From contig NZ_FMXE01000024.1 in assembly GCF_900103735.1 (NCBI RefSeq), forward strand, positions 1-64,000: DNA of 64,000 nucleotides, read 5' to 3'. Source of the stretch: Algoriphagus alkaliphilus. GTDB lineage: Bacteria; Bacteroidota; Bacteroidia; Cytophagales; Cyclobacteriaceae. Numbering within the stretch: position 1 is the stretch's first letter; each line of letters starts with the position of its first letter. A program made the position numbers and the translations under genes. Shown here in pieces: positions 19,194-27,864 of this stretch. The notes under the pieces are model-generated. The model was not told the origin of the DNA and ran no database searches. It worked only from the letters and a program-made list of their open reading frames with translations.

Positions 19194-19853
19194 TTAACCT
19201 AAAATCACTGCACCCGGGGGCAAATTTTGAATAATTCGAAACTGACCTTTGGTGACTTTGACTTCCTGACCTGCCTTGGTTTTGAAAGTACCTGCAAACT
19301 GACCTTCTACTGTTCCGATAAACTGATTGAAAGTACCTCCCATAAAACTATATCTTGTCAGCTTTCCTTCGAAAGTTATAATCTTCACTGTACAGGATGA
19401 ACCCGGAATCCGTTCTTCTGCCAAATAGCCATAATCATGCGCTGAGTAAGCAAAATGCTTGACATTGTTCTTCTTTACAAAAGCCATCATGAAGAGGTTG
19501 TTGCCAAACGTACCATTCCCCAGACCCAAATCATGACCTGCTTCATAAGTCCCTTTGCCGAGCGGAATCCAATTAATCCCAGCAAAATTGAAATCATTTC
19601 CCTGACCCCAAAAATTTAAAGAGATCGACTTGTCCACATTTAAAGTATTTAGAATCTCAGCATAGTTCTTTAGCTCTACCCCATCGATTTCCATGGAGTA
19701 GCTACTTTCATCCCCAGTCAGAGTAAAATTAAAGTTGAGATCGTTGGTAGCCTGCTGAGGATCATCAGGATCTATATCACTACTTTCAGTGCAAGAAAGT
19801 AAAAGAACTGCCGACAAAAAGATTCCTATCCAAATAAACAATATTTTTTTCAC
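19194..19853 (-). CDS. Hypothetical lipoprotein
   Basis: Protein of 219 residues with a lipoprotein signal (MKKILFIWIGIFLSAVLLLSC, lipid Cys21) followed by an acidic linker ESSDIDPDDPQQ. The mature part is beta-rich (FNFTLTGDESSYSMEIDGVEL ... GTVEGQFAGTFKTKAGQEVKVTKGQFRI), which resembles small Ig-like or calycin-like lipoproteins of Bacteroidota with unknown roles. The acidic residues directly after the Cys fit the surface-export signal described for Bacteroidota lipoproteins, so surface display is plausible. Its stop codon is within 5 bp of the MITE-like element, which may have supplied the gene end or terminator. Confidence 0.7.
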   Translation of the reverse strand: MKKILFIWIGIFLSAVLLLSCTESSDIDPDDPQQATNDLNFNFTLTGDESSYSMEIDGVELKNYAEILNTLNVDKSISLNFWGQGNDFNFAGINWIPLGKGTYEAGHDLGLGNGTFGNNLFMMAFVKKNNVKHFAYSAHDYGYLAEERIPGSSCTVKIITFEGKLTRYSFMGGTFNQFIGTVEGQFAGTFKTKAGQEVKVTKGQFRIIQNLPPGAVILG

Positions 19854-19975
19854 AGGTATTTTTTATTTTGATCCAATTCAAAACAAAGGCATTAGGCAAA
19901 AAAAGGCCATACGGCAAATGCCCTATTCTGACAACTAGGGCTCACTGCCAAAAAGAAAATTCAATAAAATCAAGA

Positions 19976-21667
19976 TTAAAGCCTGCCAGCCTTAAGCTCT
20001 CTTACCGCAAAATTTGATGCTCGGGCTGTCAATGCCATATAAAGCAAAGACGGACTTTGATTTCCGGTACTGGTCATACAAGCCCCATCGGTGACAAAGA
20101 CATTTTTGCATCCATGAAGCTGGTTCCACCCATTGAGTATGGAGTTTTCCAGTAAGGTCCCCATTCTCGCTCCGCCCATCTCATGGATATCCAATCCCGG
20201 GGCCTGCTCACTGTCACTGGCCTCGATATTTTTCACTCCGGCTTTTTCCATCATCTCTTGAGCCTGGGTTAAAAAATCACGGAGCATGTTCTCGTCATTT
20301 TGGTCATATCCCACAGAAGTGATCAGCTGGGAAATTCCATAAGGATCGGTTTCGGTTTCACACAATCTTACATGGTTTTCGTATTTGGGAATAGTTTCCC
20401 CCTGCATGTACATATAGACATGCCAGTTTCCAGGTTCGGTTTGGGCTTCTTTAAATGCTGCTCCAAAGCTAGGATTGGACATTTCTTTGCCCCTTCCCCG
20501 CCATGCACCGGAAAAAATGGTATAGCCTCCCACAAAATCTAAGTTTGGATCTCTTTTTCCCAGGTTCCGGAAATTGGCAATGATAGGCTCGGTAGGATTT
20601 CTGCCGAAATAATACTTGTCTTGGAATTGATCCAACTCGCCGGAAACCCAACCCCGGTAATTGTGAAAAGCCACATAACGGCCCAGGAGACCATTGTCAT
20701 TTCCCAGTCCGTTCGGGAATCGGTTGGATTTGGAATTGAGCAAAACCAAGACGCTGTTTAAGGCTGATGCATTGAGAAAAATGATATTTGCGTTGAATTG
20801 GTGTACTTCCTTTGTTTCGGCATCGATTACTTTCACCCCGGATGCTTTTCCAGTTACCTCATCATAAATCACCGAATGCACGACCGAATGGGGGCGGATG
20901 GTCAGATTTCCGGTCCGTTTTGCCCAAGGCAAGGTGGAGGAAACCGAACTGAAATACCCGCCAAACGGACAGCCCCGCATGCACATATTCCGAGCTTGAC
21001 ATTGTCCTCTCCCCTGTTGGATATGGACTTCCTGGGGATCAGTCAGGTGAGCCCATCGGGCATGAACCATGTGTCGGTCAGGGTAATTTTCCCTGATTTT
21101 CTTACTCATGAAATCCTCAGCACAATTGAAAAGAAACGGTTTTTGAAACTCTCCATCCGGCATAGCCTCGATCCCGTCGCGGGAACCGCAGACCCCTATA
21201 AACTTTTCGACATGGGAGTACCAAGGCGCCACGTCCTCGTATCCGATGGGCCAGTTCATGCCGTATCCCTGAAGTTCTGGCGCCTTAAATTCATGACTGC
21301 TCCATCGCTGCGTGGCACGACCCCAAGTCAGGGATTTACCGCCCACCTGATATCCACGAATCCAGTCAAAGGGCTTTTCCTGGATATAGGGATGGTCTTT
21401 GTCCTGAATGAAAAAATGCTTGGTCTCCTCTCCAAATCCGGCTGCTTTACTGATCAATGGATTTTCCCTGAGGTACTCCTGAGTAACCTGACCCCGATGC
21501 GGGACTTCCCAAGACTTAAGCAAGGCTGTTGGGTAATCTTTATTGTGGACGACAGATCTGCCACGTTCAAGAACCAGAGTTTTCAGCCCCTTTTCACAAA
21601 GTTCCTTGGCCGCCCAGCCACCGGAGATTCCGGAACCAACTACGATCGCATCAAAGGTTATTTCCAT
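19976..21667 (-). CDS. GMC-family FAD oxidoreductase
   Basis: Flavoenzyme of 563 residues in the glucose-methanol-choline oxidoreductase family. The N-terminal FAD Rossmann motif is VVGSGISGGWAAKELCEKG, then LERG at about 33-36; GGKSLTWGRATQRW is the FAD-linked second signature; the C-terminal HEMGGARMGT and TGNQSPSLLYMALTARAS carry the active-site His and Asn. A CxxxCMRGCPFGG segment near 224-238 is shared with the gluconate/sorbitol-dehydrogenase-like branch. Relatives oxidise sugar hydroxyls and usually sit beside a small Tat-exported subunit 3; none is adjacent here and this protein has no signal peptide of its own. The specific substrate is unknown. Confidence 0.9.
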   Translation of the reverse strand: MEITFDAIVVGSGISGGWAAKELCEKGLKTLVLERGRSVVHNKDYPTALLKSWEVPHRGQVTQEYLRENPLISKAAGFGEETKHFFIQDKDHPYIQEKPFDWIRGYQVGGKSLTWGRATQRWSSHEFKAPELQGYGMNWPIGYEDVAPWYSHVEKFIGVCGSRDGIEAMPDGEFQKPFLFNCAEDFMSKKIRENYPDRHMVHARWAHLTDPQEVHIQQGRGQCQARNMCMRGCPFGGYFSSVSSTLPWAKRTGNLTIRPHSVVHSVIYDEVTGKASGVKVIDAETKEVHQFNANIIFLNASALNSVLVLLNSKSNRFPNGLGNDNGLLGRYVAFHNYRGWVSGELDQFQDKYYFGRNPTEPIIANFRNLGKRDPNLDFVGGYTIFSGAWRGRGKEMSNPSFGAAFKEAQTEPGNWHVYMYMQGETIPKYENHVRLCETETDPYGISQLITSVGYDQNDENMLRDFLTQAQEMMEKAGVKNIEASDSEQAPGLDIHEMGGARMGTLLENSILNGWNQLHGCKNVFVTDGACMTSTGNQSPSLLYMALTARASNFAVRELKAGRL

Positions 21668-21751
21668 AAGTAGGGTTTATTCAATATTCGATATTCTAAA
21701 TTTTTCTAAAATAATCCCCTAGTGCTTGGTAATAATCTGAAATCTTAATTT

Positions 21752-21768
21752 ACTTTGCAATACAAAGT
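21752..21768. promoter_or_regulatory. Predicted operator 1 for the winged-helix regulator
   Basis: Perfect 6-bp inverted repeat ACTTTG (21752-21757) - CAATA - CAAAGT (21763-21768), followed by CTTTTAAAT. It lies 10 bp before the ATG at 21779, where it would overlap the promoter or leader. An equal site occurs at 22706-22722. Both precede genes next to the regulator gene at 22383, so it is the likely binding site, probably for repression. Confidence 0.72.
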
Positions 21769-21778
21769 ACTTTTAAAT

Positions 21779-22393
21779 ATGAGAAAACCGGAACAAGAAT
21801 TAGCTGAGATCAAGTCCATGATGGAGCGGAGCACGCGCTTCCTTTCACTCAGTGGATTAGCAGGAGTGCTGGCGGGGATTTATGCATTTGTAGGAGCAGG
21901 GATCGCGTATTACTGGATTTACTTTCCCGCTTCAACCTATGGAAAAGAAACAGTCCAGATAAACAGAGCTGAGCTTCAAGTCAATTTGCTTGCTGTTGCC
22001 TTGGTTGTTTTGGTATTGGCGATAGGTACTGCTTACCTACTCAGCCAACAGAAAAGTCAGCGCAATTCCCAGCAATTCTGGTCTCCGGCCAGCAAAAGGT
22101 TTCTTTTGGCTTTATTTATTCCAGTGATTTCCGGCGGACTCTTTTCCTTTGCTCTGATTCACCAAAGCGCCTATGAGCTAATCGCTCCGGCAACTCTGAT
22201 TTTCTATGGACTTGGCTTAATCAATGCCTCGCATTTCACCTTGGGGGAGATCAAAAATCTCGGAATTGGGCAATTGTTTCTGGGAATTCTGGCGGCATTT
22301 TTTCCGGATTTCGGGTTGATTTATTGGGCTATTGGATTTGGAATCCTGCATGTGATCTATGGCTCGATGATGTATTACAAACATGATAGGTAA
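21779..22393 (+). CDS. Four-helix membrane protein upstream of regulator
   Basis: Integral membrane protein of 204 residues from the ATG at 21779 (a TTG frame extension lies upstream but would cover the operator). A short cytoplasmic N-terminus (RKPEQELAEIKSMMERSTRFLSLSG) precedes helices at about 25-48, 70-90, 107-130, 138-160 and 165-190. I recognise no named domain, but this membrane protein followed by a ~100-residue winged-helix regulator is a common Bacteroidota pair. The gene overlaps the regulator by 11 bp, so the two are translated together. It is likely controlled by operator 1. Confidence 0.8.
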   Translation: MRKPEQELAEIKSMMERSTRFLSLSGLAGVLAGIYAFVGAGIAYYWIYFPASTYGKETVQINRAELQVNLLAVALVVLVLAIGTAYLLSQQKSQRNSQQFWSPASKRFLLALFIPVISGGLFSFALIHQSAYELIAPATLIFYGLGLINASHFTLGEIKNLGIGQLFLGILAAFFPDFGLIYWAIGFGILHVIYGSMMYYKHDR

Positions 22394-22688
22394 GGTGGAG
22401 GGAACATACAACAAGGCGTTCGAGAACGTGATCCGACTGCGCATCATGTCCATCCTGATGGTAAATGAGCAGTACGATTTCAATTCCTTTAAAGAGATCT
22501 TAGAGGTCACCGATGGAAATCTGGCTTCACACCTAAGAAATCTGGAGAATGCCGAATACATCTTTGTTCAAAAAACCTTTGCAGGAAGAAAACCTCTTAC
22601 CAACTATTCAGCTACGCCTGCTGGAAAAAGAGCCTTCCAATCGCATCTTGATTTCCTTGAAAATTTGATCAACCAAAACAAAGTCTAA
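22383..22688 (+). CDS. Small winged-helix transcriptional regulator
   Basis: DNA-binding protein of 101 residues, a single winged-helix domain of the MarR/ArsR-like HTH_34 type. Helices one and two (NKAFENVIRLRIMSILMVNEQYDFNSFKEIL), recognition helix (TDGNLASHLRNLENAEYI) and wing (VQKTFAGRKPLTNYSATPAGKRAFQSHLDFLENLI) are visible. No ligand-binding domain is present. The overlap with the upstream membrane gene and the two matching ACTTTG-N5-CAAAGT palindromes, one before that operon and one before the DUF4153 gene at 22841, indicate a local regulon with autoregulation. Confidence 0.9.
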   Translation: MIGKVEGTYNKAFENVIRLRIMSILMVNEQYDFNSFKEILEVTDGNLASHLRNLENAEYIFVQKTFAGRKPLTNYSATPAGKRAFQSHLDFLENLINQNKV

Positions 22689-22705
22689 AAAAAATTTAGA
22701 AGTTC

Positions 22706-22722
22706 ACTTTGAAATTCAAAGT
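22706..22722. promoter_or_regulatory. Predicted operator 2 for the winged-helix regulator
   Basis: Perfect inverted repeat ACTTTG (22706-22711) - AAATT - CAAAGT (22717-22722), followed by GCTTTCAAAT. It shares the 6-5-6 layout and the trailing CTTT.AAAT with operator 1. It lies 118 bp upstream of the DUF4153 gene, inside what should be its promoter region. Confidence 0.72.
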
Positions 22723-22840
22723 GCTTTCAAATAAAACAGTTTATACCACCCGAAATAATTTCAAACTCTAATTTGCCTCAATCAAGCAGTCCTAACTCAA
22801 AACCATTTAAAATATCTAACTTAAACCAACCCCTGAAACC

Positions 22841-24085
22841 ATGAAAGAATCCATTCAATCTCTTTGGGATAATCCCAATCTCCTTGAGAAATATTATCGA
22901 AAAAATAAATCCGAATTCAGGCAGGAGTTTAGCCTTCTTTATCCACAAATGAAGGGTCAACCTGCTGCTGAGTTTTGGCATGAAAGACTAAACTTTGATT
23001 CCGATCGCATCAGTTGGGGAAGTCAAGCCGAATGGAAGTTCGTGGTGATTGCCGCACTCCTGGCCGGAATTTTAGCCAAATTTCCGGCATTCTTTTCAAT
23101 AGACGAGGAGTTCTTTTATCCCCGGAATTTGGGATTTATCGCCTTTCCATTTGTCACCGCCTATTTTGCTTGGAAGAATCAACTATCGATAAATTCCCTC
23201 GTCCTCCCTGTTGGGGTTATGCTGGTTTCAGCTCTGTACATCAACCTACTTCCGGAAAATCAGGAAAGCGACACCTTCATCCTTGCTTGCATTCACCTGC
23301 CGCTTTTACTTTGGGGCTTGCTCGGCTTTGTTTTTTCGGCAGCCAAAATCCGGGACCTTTCCCGCCGGCTAGCCTATCTCAATTTTAACGGAGACGCGGT
23401 GATCATGGGAGCGCTTCTCCTTCTTGCCGGAGGTTTGATGTCCGGAATCACCATTGGGCTTTTTAGCCTGATCGGACTTCAGATCGAGAAGTTTTACTTC
23501 GAATACATCGTGGTTTTTGGCTTGGCTTCTGCCCCATTGGTAGCCACGCATCTGACCCAAACCAATCCCCAACTGGTCAACAAAGTCCCTCCCATCATCG
23601 CAAAAATCTTTAGCCCGCTGGTCCTGATCATGCTGGTGATCTATCTGGGAGCGATCGTCTATGCAGGCAAGGATCCTTACAACGACCGGGAGTTTTTAAT
23701 GATCTTCAACATGCTATTGATCGGGGTGATGGCTTTGATTTTTTTCTCTGTGGCAGAGTCTTCCAAGGATGAAAAGTCAGGGCCCGGCATTTGGATTTTG
23801 GTTTTACTTTCTCTGATCACGATCGTGGTCAATGGTGTGGCACTTTCAGCGATTGCATTTCGGATTGCGGAATGGGGAATTACCCCCAATCGGATGGCCG
23901 TTTTGGGAGTCAATTTACTGATGCTGATCCATCTTCTTTTGGTTGCCAAAAAATTGATTCAAACTGCCCTAAAAAATGCACAACCTGATCAAGTAGGAAT
24001 AACGCTGGTCAAATATCTTCCCATTTATTTGATCTGGACGGCGATCGTAGTGTTTCTTTTTCCGGTGATTTTCGGGTTTGAGTAA
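22841..24085 (+). CDS. DUF4153 multi-pass membrane protein
   Basis: Protein of 414 residues with a soluble N-terminus (about 1-65) and about ten membrane helices. The late motif AFRIAEWGITPNRMAVLGVNLLMLIHLLLVAKKL (about 345-378) is the hallmark of the DUF4153 family, in which the R-x-x-E-x-G-x-T-x-x-R pattern is shared. Function of the family is unknown. The gene follows the winged-helix regulator and carries operator 2 in front, so it should be part of the same regulon. Its helices flanking acidic and arginine residues suggest transport or envelope sensing, but this is conjecture. Confidence 0.85.
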   Translation: MKESIQSLWDNPNLLEKYYRKNKSEFRQEFSLLYPQMKGQPAAEFWHERLNFDSDRISWGSQAEWKFVVIAALLAGILAKFPAFFSIDEEFFYPRNLGFIAFPFVTAYFAWKNQLSINSLVLPVGVMLVSALYINLLPENQESDTFILACIHLPLLLWGLLGFVFSAAKIRDLSRRLAYLNFNGDAVIMGALLLLAGGLMSGITIGLFSLIGLQIEKFYFEYIVVFGLASAPLVATHLTQTNPQLVNKVPPIIAKIFSPLVLIMLVIYLGAIVYAGKDPYNDREFLMIFNMLLIGVMALIFFSVAESSKDEKSGPGIWILVLLSLITIVVNGVALSAIAFRIAEWGITPNRMAVLGVNLLMLIHLLLVAKKLIQTALKNAQPDQVGITLVKYLPIYLIWTAIVVFLFPVIFGFE

Positions 24086-24234
24086 TTTAATTGAACCACT
24101 GGTTAAAAAGGAGGGACAATCAAAAGTTCCAAGTGTCATTTGATGAAGTTTTTGTGAAATCCGACTCACGGGTAAAGGCAATTGCAGGAGTTTTGATACT
24201 TTAGGAAATCAATTTCACCTTCAACTTGTAGAAA

Positions 24235-25014
24235 ATGATTCGAATTCAACTGACTTGCCTAGCCTTTTTACTGATCAGCTTTTCTTCCTGTTCTCAAGAT
24301 ATGTTTCACCAAAACAAAGTCATCGCCCACCGGGGTGCTTGGAAAGCCCAAGGTTTTCCCCAAAATTCCCTTGCCTCACTCAATGAAGCAATTAGACTGG
24401 GTTGTGAAGGTTCTGAATTTGACGTTTGGATGACAGCGGATGAAGTTTTGGTAGTAAACCACGATCCGGAATTTATGGGATTGGATATTGAGCATGTCAG
24501 CTACGAGCAACTATTGGCTCAAAAGCTCCCCAATGGTGAAAGCATTCCAACGCTGAAAGAATACCTAGCTGAAGGTATGAAGCAAACAGGAACGAAATTG
24601 ATCCTTGAATTCAAGCCTTCCCGAATCAGCAAAGAACGAAGTGAGAGAGTGGGAGAAATGTCTGTAAAAACTGTCATGGAAATGGGAGCTGAAAAGTGGG
24701 TGGATTACATCACCTTCAGCTACGAAGGAGGAAAGAAAGCCATAGCAACCGATCCCAAAGCCAATGTAGCTTACCTCAATGGGGACAAATCCCCAGCCCA
24801 ACTCAAAGAAGATGGTTTTTTTGGTTTTGACTACAACATCCGCGTGCTCAGAGCGAAACCGGAATGGATCAAAGAAGCGCAGGATCTGGGACTGACAGTC
24901 AATGCCTGGACCGTAAACAATCCCGAAGACATGCTGTGGCTGCTCGAGCAGAAGGCCGATTTCATCACTACCGATGAACCCGAGCTGCTATTTGAATTGA
25001 TTCGAAAGAAGTAA
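24235..25014 (+). CDS. Glycerophosphodiester phosphodiesterase lipoprotein
   Basis: Lipoprotein of 259 residues (lipobox SFSSC, lipid Cys near residue 19) with a complete GDPD TIM-barrel domain. Landmarks are HRGAWKAQGFPQNSLASL (start of the barrel, catalytic His), EGSEFDVWMTADEVLVVNHDP (metal-binding Glu and Asp and second His), LILEFKPS (metal Glu), and the C-terminal VNAWTVNNPEDMLWLL. Enzymes of this type hydrolyse glycerophosphodiesters to glycerol-3-phosphate and an alcohol. The lipid anchor places it in the periplasm or on the outer membrane. It stands between DUF4153 and a sugar-isomerase-like lipoprotein. Confidence 0.93.
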   Translation: MIRIQLTCLAFLLISFSSCSQDMFHQNKVIAHRGAWKAQGFPQNSLASLNEAIRLGCEGSEFDVWMTADEVLVVNHDPEFMGLDIEHVSYEQLLAQKLPNGESIPTLKEYLAEGMKQTGTKLILEFKPSRISKERSERVGEMSVKTVMEMGAEKWVDYITFSYEGGKKAIATDPKANVAYLNGDKSPAQLKEDGFFGFDYNIRVLRAKPEWIKEAQDLGLTVNAWTVNNPEDMLWLLEQKADFITTDEPELLFELIRKK

Positions 25015-25113
25015 ACAAACCTTTCCTCACCTCATTTAGGGAAGAGAAAGAATAGCATGGCTCATTTAATACAGTTTTGGGTATCTTCGCTTTATTCAAA
25101 CCTTACCCCAATT

Positions 25114-26010
25114 ATGAGAAAACATTTCAACCTTTCACTTTCCTTCCTCTTGGCAATCATACTCGGGTTCTCCGCATGTAGTCCAAAAGTGGAGGAATCC
25201 ACCGAAGTCATCGAAGAGTCACCTGCCAAATTTGGCGGCTTAGCGCTCTACACCGTTCGCGATGCCATGGGCAAAGATCCAAAAGGAACATTAAAAGCAG
25301 TAGCCGATGCAGGCTATGCCTATGTAGAAGCTGCTGGCTTTGCTGATGGAAAATTCTACGGTATGGAGCCGGTAGCATTCAAAAGCTTTTTGGACTCTCT
25401 GGGACTGGAACCAAAAAGTACACACATGGGTGGCGTGACTTTGGACAATGCGGATGAGCAGATTGCTGCAGCAAAAGCCGCGGGTTTCCAGTATTTTGTG
25501 ATCCCTGTTCCACCTATGGGTATGTTTACTTTTGGCCCTGATGGAATGGGTTTGAAAGGCACTCCGGCTGAACTGGTTTCTATCCTAAAGACAATCGGTG
25601 AAAAATGCTCAGCAGCCGGATTGAAATTATTGTACCACAACCATGACTTTGAATTTATTGCAATGAAGGATGGGACAATTTTGACGGATTATATCCTTGA
25701 AAATACTGATCCTGCTCATGTCAATTACCAGATGGACTTGTTCTGGGTGACTAAGGCAGGAGTGGATCCACTGACCTACTTCGAAAAATATCCAGGACGC
25801 TTCAAGGCTTGGCATGTGAAAGACATGAATGATTCCAGTCAATTTGCTCCGGTAGGAACAGGAAACATTGACTTCAAGCGGATTTTGGCCGAAAGGTCTA
25901 AATCAGGGATGGAATTTTACTTAGTGGAACAGGACAACACCTTTGGACTGGATCCATTGGAAGCCATCAAAATCAGCCACGCAGGACTGAAAGAAATTGG
26001 ATTTAAATAA
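25114..26010 (+). CDS. Sugar phosphate isomerase/epimerase-like lipoprotein
   Basis: TIM-barrel protein of the xylose isomerase-like / AP-endonuclease-2 superfamily, 298 residues from the ATG at 25114. That start gives a lipoprotein signal (MRKHFNLSLSFLLAIILGFSAC); longer frames upstream add unrelated leader. Barrel text includes FGGLALYTVRDAMGKDPKGTLKAVADAGYAYVE, LLYHNHDFEF (metal-binding His and Glu region), QMDLFWVTKAGVDP, AWHVKDMN (metal His) and EFYLVEQDN (metal Glu). Such exported members are common beside glycoside oxidoreductases and SusCD loci of Bacteroidota and probably act on sugars or inositols. Exact substrate is unknown. Confidence 0.88.
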   Translation: MRKHFNLSLSFLLAIILGFSACSPKVEESTEVIEESPAKFGGLALYTVRDAMGKDPKGTLKAVADAGYAYVEAAGFADGKFYGMEPVAFKSFLDSLGLEPKSTHMGGVTLDNADEQIAAAKAAGFQYFVIPVPPMGMFTFGPDGMGLKGTPAELVSILKTIGEKCSAAGLKLLYHNHDFEFIAMKDGTILTDYILENTDPAHVNYQMDLFWVTKAGVDPLTYFEKYPGRFKAWHVKDMNDSSQFAPVGTGNIDFKRILAERSKSGMEFYLVEQDNTFGLDPLEAIKISHAGLKEIGFK

Positions 26011-26033
26011 GCCGACTTCAATTCTCCCTTTCA

Positions 26034-26062
26034 AAAGCCAGCCTTCGGGTTGGCTTTTTTTT
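26034..26062 (+). terminator. Intrinsic terminator
   Basis: AAAAGCCAGCC - TTC - GGGTTGGCTTTTTTT: a stem of about nine pairs including one wobble, then a T run. It ends the isomerase-like gene 24 bp after its stop. Confidence 0.85.
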
Positions 26063-26143
26063 AGTCCCAGCAGGACAGGACCTGATTCGTATATCCGCTC
26101 TTTTTCTTAAACTTGATTTCAATCCATCAAACTCCAATAGCCT

Positions 26144-26914
26144 ATGCCTTTTTCCATATTTTTTGGTCTGTTGTGGCTGTTCATAGCTCCACTGGAAACA
26201 AAACTGCCGGATCAGCCCAATATCGTCTTGATTTTGGCGGATGATTTGGGTTGGTTCGATATCGACCGAATGGATCAAAAAATCGGGGACATCATCCAAA
26301 AGTTACGTGCATTGGGAAAGTTGGAAAATACCGTATTCATTTTTCTGTCTGACAACGGGACCTCCGCGGAAATGGTCAACATCCCCGGAGACGGAAAAAT
26401 CGGGACTGTCGGGCAATGGACATCACTCGGACAGGATTGGGCTAATGTAGAAAACACACCGCTTCGTTTTTAAAAGAATTATTCCTTTGAAGGGGGAATC
26501 AAAACCTCCTTGATCATCTCCTGGCCCAAGGGTTTGAGAAATCAAACTCCGCTCAATCATTATCCTGCTCATTTGATCGACATTCTTCCGACAATTGCCG
26601 AGCTCGCAGGAGCGAATTATCCACTTGAACTGAATGGGAAATCCGTTCTGCCGGCAGAAGGCGAAAGTCTTCTACCCGCCATCCGGGGTGATAAATCGAT
26701 TCGTGAAAAGCCACTCTTCTGGGAATGGGCGGTAGGAAGGGCTGTACGAAAAGGAAACTGGAAGCTCGTCAAACATGGAAAAGATGCAGATTGGGAACTT
26801 TATGACCTTGAAAAAGATCCTTCCGAAATCCAAAATGTCAGCCTTAAATTCCCTGAAAAAGCGCAAGAACTGAAGGCATTATTTGAGGAATGGAAGAAAA
26901 AAGTGAGATCCTGA
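26144..26914 (+). pseudogene. Sulfatase remnant lacking its active-site cysteine region
   Basis: One reading frame throughout. It starts with a signal-like helix and the sulfatase opening QPNIVLILADDLGW, then jumps directly to DRMDQKIGDIIQKLRALGKLENTVFIFLSDNGTSAEM, text that normally lies about 200-250 residues later. The missing part contains the C-x-P-S-R formylglycine motif. A TAA at 26471-26473 interrupts TPLRF-KNYSFEGGIKTSL; most relatives have Tyr or Arg there, so one base change made it. The remaining 146 residues (LIISWPKGLRN, WEWAVGRAVRKGNWKLVKHG, WELYDLEKDPSE) are a normal arylsulfatase C-terminus. The enzyme cannot be functional. Confidence 0.88.
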
Positions 26915-26917
26915 AAA

Positions 26918-27658
26918 TCAATGTGATTTGCTGCCAAGTGAATGGATAGCGGCAAACCAATAATGCTTTTTATCCACAGCACCGGTAGCCAGGGGGATGT
27001 CGTAGGATTTGCTTAAAATTCCCCCCGCCTCGAGTTCCAAAGCTTTTTCAAAAATCGGTCCTGCATAGCAAAAACTATGAAACTCTCCGTTTTCTCCGCA
27101 GGGATCAACACCTTCCGGCAAGGATTCCAAAAACTCTTTAGAAAAATCCATCCCTATTTTCTCTTTTGAAATCAAATCCGCAATGGCAGCACAGATCAAC
27201 GTTTTGAATCCTGCCTTAATAAAATCATTTGCCAAAACCGTGGTGTCCATTTTCCAAAGAGGAAAAATGGCATGGAATCCCCTCCCGGCTAATTTTTCCT
27301 CCCGATACTTTCGAAGATCCTCCAAAAAAATATCTCCGAAAGCAATATGCCGGATTCCTTCGCTTTCCAGAACATCAAGGTATTTGTTCATGGCTTTTTC
27401 GTAGGCCTGATTATCTCCAATTGCCGGGTAGAAAATCTTATCCAGCGGCAACCCTAATGAATCAGCTTGCGCCATAATTAGATCCTCATGGATCCCATGC
27501 AAACCTACCCGCCTTGTCTCTTCCCCAAATGTAGTATGCAGCCTCCTGACTTCGAAAATGCTGTCATTTTGAATCTTCCAAAGAGCAAATGCACTGTCTT
27601 TGCCTCCGGACCAGGAGAAGGAAACTTTAATTTTGGAAGGGGTAGTTTGATTTTTCAT
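26918..27658 (-). CDS. Diphthine-ammonia-ligase-like PP-loop ATPase
   Basis: Adenine-nucleotide alpha-hydrolase superfamily protein (DUF71 / ATP_bind_4), 246 residues. The PP-loop SGGKDS is at 17-22; the conserved GDIFLEDLRKYREE near 110-123 and DPCGENGEFHSF near 196-207 are the family signatures. Eukaryotic members amidate diphthine; bacteria have no diphthamide, so the bacterial substrate is unknown, with roles in cobalamin-precursor or other amide-forming reactions proposed for relatives. The stop lies 3 bp from the stop of the sulfatase remnant (convergent). Confidence 0.88.
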   Translation of the reverse strand: MKNQTTPSKIKVSFSWSGGKDSAFALWKIQNDSIFEVRRLHTTFGEETRRVGLHGIHEDLIMAQADSLGLPLDKIFYPAIGDNQAYEKAMNKYLDVLESEGIRHIAFGDIFLEDLRKYREEKLAGRGFHAIFPLWKMDTTVLANDFIKAGFKTLICAAIADLISKEKIGMDFSKEFLESLPEGVDPCGENGEFHSFCYAGPIFEKALELEAGGILSKSYDIPLATGAVDKKHYWFAAIHSLGSKSH

Positions 27659-27799
27659 AAAATGAAAGGTTAAGGATTATCCAGAATTAAACTTAGGTTA
27701 TTGACTTTTCTAAAAGCAAGTCCCAAAACCTAAATTTTGGTACAAACTATCCCCTTTTCTGAGGATCAACTTTAAAAAATGTTGATTTTTTAATCCCCT

Positions 27800-27846
27800 T
27801 CCAAAAACAAAAAATACCACCCAAGTATCACCCAGGTGGTATTTTC
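27800..27846 (-). terminator. Intrinsic terminator of the CBM9-like gene
   Basis: AATACCACC (27813-27821) pairs with GGTGGTATT (27835-27843). Read on the minus strand the stem is followed by a run of T with one G, directly after the stop at 27865. Confidence 0.85.
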
Positions 27847-27864
27847 CAAAAGAACCAGATCAAC

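Noticed and set aside
20798..21673. Long open frame (about 290 codons) on the plus strand
   Set aside because: It lies wholly antisense to the well-supported GMC oxidoreductase and resembles no protein.
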